Shown piece by piece: positions 56,840-64,000 of a stretch of DNA of 64,000 nucleotides. The position numbers and the translations under genes are program-made. How positions within the stretch are numbered: position 1 is the stretch's first letter; every line of letters begins with the position of its first letter. The notes beneath the pieces were generated by a model that was not told where the DNA came from, did not search any database, and saw only the letters and a list, made by a program, of their open reading frames with translations. Source of the DNA: Flammula alnicola (taxonomy: Eukaryota; Basidiomycota; Agaricomycetes; Agaricales; Strophariaceae); assembly GCA_015499995.1 (NCBI GenBank), contig JADNRV010000262.1:1-64000 (forward strand). Direction: 5' to 3'.

Positions 56840-58561
56840 TCACGGATGGACTAGAATTTTAACTAAAGGTCGAGTTTCAGAGAAAAGCGCAAAAGGTGTT
56901 TGTCTGTGCATCTTACCTTGTTTATCCTTCTGATGTAATAAGGCCATGATCCCTTGTTCCACTACATCTTCGATAGCAATCTTCCTTGTGATTAAGTCTT
57001 CGATTCCAGGGATTTTCCCTGCAGCCACAGCCTCCAGCACTTCAGGGTGTATTCCGCTATATGCAATTGTACCTACGGTATTCCGAGTCAAGAAAAATGA
57101 GGCAGCGACCTCGGCGACATAGAACTTTTGAGACTGACCAGTGACAGTTATCTCTCTCATGAGAACGAGGTTCATGTGTACTCGCGGGATCTCTTCCCAG
57201 ATGGAGACGTTGACAAATGTGCCTCGCGGACGTATGCTCAGCAATGCGGAGTCGAGACTTGCCTGAATTCCCGCTGCATCAAAAGCGACATCCACGCCGA
57301 GGCCGTTAGTGGCTTTCAAGACTGCAGTTGGGACAGTATCGGGGGAAGGAGAGCCAGAGTCCGAAGGACTAAGTGGGTCGGTGACATTCGTGGCACCGTG
57401 TTTCAATGCGAGTTCACGTCGAAGCAGTGCGGGTTCAGAAACGAGTATGGTGCTCGAAGGGTCAATTGTCCTACATCATTGCAATATGATTAGAGCCGTG
57501 CACCTGTTTGAATAACATGAACACACCTCAGGACCTTGAGAAGGAATAAACCAATCTGATGCAAGAGTGAGTACTAGACAATGACGCGAGGTAATAATAT
57601 GTGGTTACATACCGGACCACCGCCAACGATAAGTGCAGTTTGGCCTAGCTTAAAGCCAGATCGCTTCACGGCATACCAGGCAACAGCGAGAGGCTCGATA
57701 GTCGCCCCAACCTCGACTACGAATCGCGTAAGCGAAGGCTATCAGGTATAAGAAGAAAAAACATACGCGATATTCCAGGAGGTAGGGCGTGGAGATAGTG
57801 CGTGTCTACAGCAATGTACTCAGCAAGTCCTCCGCCCCATCCTCCGATTCCCTGAAACAAAAGAAATGAGGAGGACCTCAAGGTTCATAAACTAAGAAAG
57901 AATACAGACAATAAAGTTAGCAGAACGACAAAGGTTCCTTGTTCCAGACGCGCAGAACATGCAGGAGTCTGTCTTGAGACAGGATATGACCGGTTCTCTA
58001 TCACATCGTCTCAGCGCACTCGAGGAGACGAGGAGAAGTAGGAAGTTTACACAACAACATTCTGGCCAACTTTCCATTTGCCTTCGTCCACGCCACTGCC
58101 CAAGCCTACGATAGTTCCGGAAAATCTAACATGTAAAAGTTTCAGTTAAATGTGAAAGTCCGAATACAAGGTAACGCACTCGTGGCCCAGAGTGATGGGA
58201 AGAGTTTCTCCAGTCAACTCGTTAGGTTCTGTAGCGGTTGGGAACTTTGGTACTGTAGCCAGGTAAGCGTGAAGATCACTTCCACAGACTGCTCAAAAGC
58301 AATGGGTAAGAAGAGTAGACAGTAATGCCAGCTTTTAGCGTACTTCCGTTCCTGAAAAATATATGAGATCGAGAGATGGGTTAATCTATAATAGAGGACA
58401 TACCACGCAATCTGTGGAGAGATTGAGTTTGCAGCTGATGAAGGGGATGACCGAGCATTCTAAGCCCTTACCTTAATCTTCACTTGACCATCTTTCGCGT
58501 CAGGCTCAGGAATCTGCTCTACTCTGATGTCTCCCGGACCATAATATCTTGCTGCTTTCAT
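56840..58561 (-). CDS. Zinc-dependent medium-chain alcohol dehydrogenase (butanediol/sorbitol DH type)
   Basis: The start at 58561 gives MKAARYYGPGDIRVEQIPEP and DAKDGQVKIK. Later exons give DLHAYLATVPKFP, ETLPITLGHE with FSGTIVGLGSGV (the catalytic zinc His-Glu and following Gly), GGWGGGLAEYIAV, TALIVGGGPIGLFLLKVLR (the NAD-binding GxGxxG), FDAAGIQASLDSALLSIRPR and REITVTGQSQKFY. The last exon is short (QVKILVHP, stop at 56840). More than eight introns. The plan is that of (R,R)-butanediol dehydrogenase-like enzymes, which use NAD(H) on secondary alcohols. The structural-zinc cysteines are only partly visible near 57950 (SRQTPACSARLEQG), so the model there is tentative. Confidence 0.82.
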
Positions 58562-59677
58562 GATGATCTGTCTGATCCAAGATGATTTGCGCCGGCGAGA
58601 GGGTGTCGAATATGATTTAGAAAGGGGGTGCAGATCGAAGCAGCGTTATTTAAAGGATTGGAATCATGAGCTAAATAGGTTCGTGGTTCGTATTTCATAA
58701 CTTAGAATCCCCCGTGGCGCATCCAAGGAAATGGACACGACACCGGAATGCCCTTCAAAGTTGGGATCCCATGACCACGTCCCGCTGCAAGTGGACAAGG
58801 CCTGTGAGAGCTGAGTCAGAGATGGCAACTCGGTGACAAAAATACCGTTTAGCCGGTATAGTGTGAACGAATTAAATTCTGTATTCTGTGTTGGCAGAGT
58901 ATCTGAATAAGCTATAGAAAGAGATGTGAGCAAATGCAAGAATCTATCACGAGCGGTCTCAACTCACATAAACATTGCTCAACCTCAGCTCATAGAACTC
59001 TAGATGTAGCTAGTCGAAGGATTGCTTTTGAGCACTATCCAACAAACGCAGGGATAGAGGAAGATGTGTCTGCACATCCTTACAACAACGGAGTCAAGGT
59101 GAAAGCAAAGGCCCAAGCTTCAACGACGCGACTTGGCACGCAAGCGTGACCAAACAAATATCATGCCCAAAAAGGTAAACGTGAAAAGGAGTTGTTTTCA
59201 TGCGAAACTCACTGAGTTCGAAGCAGAGACAGAAAAATTCACTTCTTCCAAGGAACAGGGAAATTGAGAAATTTTTCTAATCTTGTAACATTTACAAAGA
59301 ATTTTAGTCCCTAGACGTCATTCAATCAGATTGGACTCCATTCTGCCACTAGTACTACATCTTCTGAACCGGAAGTTGTCCAGGATTCGGTATATTAATA
59401 TCAGGGACCCTAGGTAAGCAACTGACAGATATCTGGCAGTGGTATCCTCTACATTAACCTTCAAAGGGTAAAGAGATATAAGCAGACAATTTGGAGTATT
59501 GATTGCCCCAGTGTGTACCTTGTGTGTACCAGCTGGCAGCTGAAAGTTGGATATTGCATTGGCGTCAAATTCCAACCAGCCAAAAAGCTCCATTGGATTT
59601 TTTTAGGAAATGAACATTGGATGTAAGGCTCAAAATGTCGGCTTCGCTATTCCAAAATCCACGGAATAAATAAATGC
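58562..59677. other. Intergenic; weak frame at 58664-58939 (-)
   Basis: A 91-residue minus-strand frame (LTSLSIAYSDTLPTQNTEFN, ending YEIRTTNLFSS) lies just before the dehydrogenase promoter. It has no domain and no clear start. Another frame at 59318-59593 (-) is equally unsupported. No other feature seen. Confidence 0.35.
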
Positions 59678-59681
59678 AAAA
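59678..59681 (-). terminator. RNA polymerase III terminator
   Basis: TTTT on the minus strand eight bases after the tRNA 3' end. Confidence 0.6.
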
Positions 59682-59688
59682 GTTATTT

Positions 59689-59796
59689 CGCTGGGAGCAG
59701 GATTTGAACCTACGCGGTGAAACACCAAGTGATAATTTGAGAGAATTTTCAAGGCCTCATTCAAATCACTCGCCTTAACGACTCGGCCATCCCAGC
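59689..59796 (-). tRNA. tRNA-Ser(UGA) with 26 nt intron
   Basis: The acceptor stem GCTGGGA/TCCCAGC is perfect, with a G discriminator. The D arm reads GGCCGAGTCGTTAAGGC. The anticodon stem AGTGA/TCACT encloses T-T-TGA-A and, after the intron, A at position 38. The intron (59734-59759) starts directly after position 37, and its TCAAA can pair with the anticodon stretch TTTGA, as expected for a tRNA intron. A long variable arm (GGTG TTT CACC) marks a class II tRNA. The T arm GTAGG-TTCAAAT-CCTGC carries the B box GGTTCAAATCC. The mature length of 82 nt fits tRNA-Ser. It decodes UCA. Confidence 0.95.
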
Positions 59797-60100
59797 ATAC
59801 CCGAGAAATATTTTTCTGCTTTAACACTTCGCTGCGCCGTTTGTCAAGGTAGCTCTGCTACTTTCCTTTCCAGTTCCCAGATTCAACACCAGGTTTGTTG
59901 GATGTGTCGAGCGTCTATTAGGTCACTCTAATCAATCAGCTACCACATATTCTGCATCTTAATGTTACAAATGTTGGGTACAAAACTAGTACAAAAAATT
60001 GACGAGACCCCTGGTCTCGCTAGCAATGGTAATGAATGGATGAAGATGAACAAGAGGAAAGAATCAAGAAAAGTGTTCGAGATCTGAAAAAGGCTGTCCT
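59797..60100. other. Intergenic
   Basis: About 300 bp between tRNA-Ser and the hexokinase stop; holds the hexokinase 3' flank. Confidence 0.35.
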
Positions 60101-62379
60101 TCATAGGTTGACGTACACGCCCGCATCTCTCCTCCTCTTCGTCATGGCTATGAGAATCGTAGAATGTACATATCAGTATGGGTTCAGCGAAGAACTGATA
60201 ATTTAGACGAACCTGCAATGATGGCACTTCCCACACCACTTCCGTCTTCAGCGTGGTAAGTGACAATATTTCTGTTAAAATGTGAGCCCTAATGAACTAA
60301 AAGCAGGCGAAGACCGGGACTGACCGCCCTCTCTCGCCAAAGATATCCACCAAGCCTTCGTGAATCCTTTCCGCAAAACCAGGATATTTCTATGCCGAAA
60401 ACAGTCGATCTGAGTGACCTTGACTTTGCGTAGAGAGAAAGAGATAAACATACGTTGTACAAGGACCCATCGGCACCAACCGAGCACCCCTCGTCTAGGT
60501 ACCCCTTCTTGCTCACGATGGCCGCAATACCGCATGCACTTAATCTTGCCGCACGTCTGCCAATCAACTTCGCGAGCGCCCGGAAAAATTGCCGTTCGGC
60601 TAGTGTTGTCTCAACGGCAAAGAAGTGAGAAAAGATCCCAATAATCATGAGGAGCTCGTCTGTTGGATCGCTAGACATAAAGCTCAGAAAGGCAGGAACG
60701 GAATGAAATTATAGGTTACGTACCTCTCCATCAGGGACAGAAAAGCTGTCTCGAAGACGTAGGGACTTTCTAGCTTGTAAGTATTCTGCCCAAGGAATAG
60801 AACACCCTCGTCGATGAGCTCGCAAATTACCAGCCGTAGGATCTCGCCGAGGTAACGTCCTGAAATTAATTTCTGGGAACTCGATTTCAATGGGGGACAG
60901 TAACCAATAAAGAATATAAACCAACCTCAAACGCCTGTTCACCGGGTTTATTCGATGTCTCGTCTACAATGATGTCATACTTAGTGCGCGGAAGATGTTC
61001 GTGTTCAAACGAATCAAACGCTCCCTATAATGAAGAGGATAAATGAAAAGTTAAAGAAAACTCGCGAAACAGCGTACCCATTCGCAGTTGATCGCCATCT
61101 GTGCTTTCGGGTCGATATTCAGGTAGTTAATCTTTGGAATATCCTTGATATCTTCCATATACGCTGCATTGCATCCAGTTCCAAAAATACAGGCGATTCT
61201 CGTCGTTGGATTGACATAATGAGACGCGATGAGGGTTCCCGTCGTATCATTGATGAGTGCCGTAAGTTCCACGGGAAGTTGCTAGGCCAAATATAAAACG
61301 GATATTTCGGGAGTGCAGAAGAAAACCACGTACATATTTCTCTAGCGATTTACGGAACATAATTGCTACATCTTTTCCTTCAGTATTTGCTGCTCCGAAG
61401 CCTTTTGTCCAGCGAATAAGGACGCCTTGGTCGATTCGTTCTTGACTTTAAACGAATCAACTGCGGTGTCTAGAATGGGGAAGTGGAATGCTCACGAGCA
61501 AGGGTACGAGAACTTTCATGTCACAAGAATGAGTCCCGCGTCTGAAACAAATTGAAACCACTCACAGTGAATCCCAGTGGAAGCTTTTCGCCATCCTTCA
61601 GTTGCGTATTTCGCTCCACCGATAAGCTCGTGTCAATGAAGGTTTTGAGACACTCCGCACAAAAGTCGAATAATTTCTGTCCATCATCTTGCTTCTGATC
61701 TTCCGTAAGACGGTATTTCGATTGTGTGATCTCGAATTTCCCTTCTCCTTGTATTGTGACGAGGCAAACGCGAAGGTTCGTTCCACCTGCAAATAATCGG
61801 AAGCCGTAGGCACTGCGGATACAAGAATTACACGTGAATTGAACTAACCAAGATCAACGGCAATATAGTCCCCTTGTTCTTCACCAGTTGGCCATCCGAA
61901 GACAAAGGTGGGTATCATAGGCTATTATAGAATGTAGATTAACGATGTGTCGCTTAATCGCCAAGGAGCGGAAGCATTTAGAGGTAGAAATTGTAGCGAT
62001 ACGCACCACGACTTGTCCTGATTGTTCCAACCCAACTTCGAGCGTATCCTTGAAGGCCTCGACAATCATGCGCATCCGCTGCGGCGTAAGAGTGAATCTG
62101 CCCGCTGATCAGTTATTCCCGGACGACTCGGAGCATGCTATTGCACAAGACAACTCACAGGCTCTCGAACCTCCGCAAATGATCGGCCATAGTCCTACCA
62201 ATCGTGAAATACAAACCAGGAGATGGACATCGATCTCACAGAGCCCTGACATAAATCAACGCGACGCACTTCTTGGTTGCATGAGGTAGATCTTCCTCAT
62301 CGTGAGTCCTGGTGTGGATCGCAAGCGTTTGACCTGTTGGTAGAGTGACACTCCCACTTCCGCGCCTTGAGAGAACCAT
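60101..62379 (-). CDS. Hexokinase
   Basis: The start at 62379 gives MVLSRRGSGSVTLPTGQTLA; the first intron (GTGCGT...GTAG) joins HATKK to TMADHLRRFESL in phase, followed by FTLTPQRMRMIVEAFKDTLE. Landmarks are PMIPTFVFGWPTGEEQGDYI, AVDLG/GTNLRVCLVTIQGE (phosphate 1), FEITQSKYRLTEDQ, KTFIDTSLSVG, LIRWTKGFGAANTEGKDVA, LPVELTALINDTTGTLIASH (catalytic Asp), IFGTGCNAAYME (phosphate 2), INCEWGAFDSFEHEHLPRT and SVGADGSLYNKYPGFAERI (adenosine site). It ends KKRRDAGVYVNL. About ten exons. It phosphorylates glucose and fructose at entry to glycolysis. The usual sugar-binding segment order is kept, so the enzyme should be active. Whether it also signals glucose repression cannot be read. Confidence 0.92.
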
Positions 62380-62578
62380 TGTGGGGGATGCAAAGGGCCA
62401 ACGTTGTCGTAAGTGTAGTGGTGGTGGTGGTTCGAGAAAGAAATGACGGTGGAGTATTCGAATTACGGCTCACGATGAGCTCGGCACTCATACTCCATTA
62501 GGAACCGTGGGAACGGAATGGAAAATGTTAAGCTGGTCGTGGGCCGCTTTCTGCTCATCGTCTCCGTCATCGTCCGCC
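62380..62578. promoter_or_regulatory. Short divergent promoter, hexokinase / uL14m
   Basis: Only 199 bp separate two divergent start codons. No TATA box; the region has CACCACCACTAC/GTGGTGGTGG repeats around 62420-62435. Confidence 0.5.
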
Positions 62579-63081
62579 ATGATTGGCCTCAAAAGTACGC
62601 TCAATGTATGGAATTTCAATTTTATCTGGAGTCGAGATTAACGAAAGTCTGTTTCTAGTGCATAGACAACTCAGGAGCTCTCATCGTCGAGTGCGTTAAC
62701 ATCCTGAAGAACAAAGTCACCAACGGGTGGGGCTCCGTCGGGGATGAGATCGTTGTCGTGGTACAGCGAGCACGCCCTATATCGGCAGCTGCCCAGGCAT
62801 CCGTAAATGCTGTCAAAGTCCGTCGCGGAGACGTCCGACGCGCTGTCATTGTGCGCACGCGAAAGCCTGTGCGGAGACCAGACGGCACATACGTGCGGTT
62901 CGACGACAATGCCGCGGTGCTGCTGAACAACAAGAAGGAGATGCTTGGAACGCGTATTGGTGGTATTGTTAGCGCCGATTTGCGGCTGAAGGGGTGGGGG
63001 AAGATCGTTAGTTTGGCTCCTAGGGTGAGTCCTCTCTTCTGACTCGTCTGCTCTTGCTGATTGTGATGACAGGTCGTTTAA
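62579..63081 (+). CDS. MRPL38: Mitochondrial large-subunit ribosomal protein uL14m
   Basis: Three exons (62579-62605, 62659-63024, 63073-63081) in phase give 133 residues. The pattern is that of uL14: IGLKSTLN, then [80 protein letters not shown] and [13 protein letters not shown] at the end. The bacterial-like form without eukaryotic cytosolic uL23-type features and the fungal name MRPL38 (yeast) point to the mitochondrial protein, at the subunit interface near the factor-binding site. The last exon holds only two codons and the stop. It shares a 199 bp intergenic region with hexokinase. Confidence 0.92.
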
Positions 63082-64000
63082 TCATTACCATGTTCATTAT
63101 TTCCGAGAACCACTTTCAACTTCGTATAAACGTGCTTTGCGCGTAAAAATACCTTCATGGATTCCATCATGCGCAGCGCACCGCCCTATGCGTCATACCC
63201 CCCAGCTAAGCTTCTATCTGTTTGACATTGCTCTCCGTGTTGCAACATTACAGTATTTTAGCTTCCTCGTCTCCAAGACTGCCCAAAGCGTTCAGTTCTC
63301 TGACGACATTGTGCATGCACCACACAAGATCCCTCCGGGTTCCAATATAGTTTCTGCCAACTATGCCAATCGACCATATGTACTGCTCCCACGGCGCACC
63401 CAATGTTTTTCCGAGTGTGTCGTATCTCAGAGGCAGTGGAATGGAGTTCTGCTGGTGGCTTCCTGATTCCGCGATGCTTATTTTCCTCGTACACATGAAG
63501 CTCAAGGATTCGTTATTCCTGAGGCGCTGCATTTCGTGTAAGTCATCTTATCTTTTGCTGTCGTTCTCTGATATATGTTCCGCCCGTGTCTTTTTCCCTT
63601 TCTTGGTCTTCTGGACACGGAACGTTTGCAGGGCTAATGCACGTTCCAGCGCTTGACGTCGGTTGCTAGGCCTCTCAAAATGACGCCGCTTCATTTCATG
63701 TACGGGTTCCGTTGTCTTATCTCATTAAACTCTCTCATATGTGTTCCGCCCGAAGTTTCTCATCTCACTGGTGTTGCATGCACACGACTACTTTTGTTAC
63801 TGCTAAGCATCCATTCCATACTTCCCGACACTGACATCCTCGTCAAGGGATTCAAATAACATACCGTAGTCGTAAGTCCTTTTTTTGCTACGGTAACTGC
63901 CACGGCCTTTCTGATAACGTCCTATTTTCGAAGTGCGTAGTTTAAGGCTATTGTATTGCAAAGTCTCGGCCTATTGAACATGTTCTGAACGCCATATTCA
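63082..64000. other. Right end of window, no gene supported
   Basis: Overlapping frames near 63140-63660 (for example LRGSGMEFCWWLPDSAMLIF) look partly coding and a TATAAA stands at 63125-63130, but I cannot build a consistent exon chain. The gene may continue beyond the window. Confidence 0.35.

Overview
The window reads as nuclear DNA of a filamentous basidiomycete, most likely an Agaricomycete. Genes lie on both strands, are cut by many 45-75 bp GT-AG introns, and include families typical of mushrooms: fast-diverging F-box/LRR proteins, NACHT NTPases, seven-helix membrane proteins, WSC proteins and a CFEM protein. All assignments come from reading translations and splice signals by eye; no database search was run. 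Splice junctions given for RPL31, the CFEM gene, SFM1, uL14m, the APH-like kinase and the small cysteine-rich gene were checked for phase.

Layout. 0-12 kb: an F-box/LRR gene, a four-helix membrane protein (-), a multi-helix membrane protein (+), a 54-residue secreted cysteine-rich protein, a NACHT pseudogene (-), ribosomal protein eL31 (-) and a CFEM GPI-anchored protein (+). 12-21 kb is a transposon nest: an 881 bp element with an 11 bp target duplication, a 647 bp and a 411 bp hAT-type MITE with 8 bp duplications, a 1 kb palindrome made of two inverted hAT-type MITEs, and a 1.1 kb CACTA-type element that splits an F-box pseudogene. An F-box-like gene (16.3-17.8 kb) lies among them. 22-31 kb is an inverted duplication: two 2-oxoglutarate dioxygenase genes point towards each other around a core with a Tag1-like vacuolar membrane protein and an APH-like kinase, and one arm also holds a fragment of an RBR ubiquitin ligase.

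32-39 kb: a seven-helix protein, an NCS1 purine-cytosine permease, a second, possibly broken seven-helix gene and a glutathione transferase. 40-48 kb: SFM1 (SPOUT protein-arginine methyltransferase) followed by a two-WSC-domain secreted protein; this block is tandemly duplicated, and the second unit carries an SFM1 stub and a frameshifted WSC gene. 48-64 kb is mostly conserved housekeeping: ATG1 kinase (with a 5 bp duplication that breaks frame), a Kelch protein, a full NACHT NTPase, a zinc alcohol dehydrogenase, a tRNA-Ser(UGA) with an intron, hexokinase, and mitochondrial ribosomal protein uL14m divergent from hexokinase.

The housekeeping genes have unrelated roles (translation, glycolysis, autophagy) and do not form a pathway. 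The accessory part is best explained by duplication and non-autonomous DNA transposons. The strongest new observation is the palindrome at 14.9-15.9 kb, where the target duplications of the two elements have been exchanged, which records an inversion between them.
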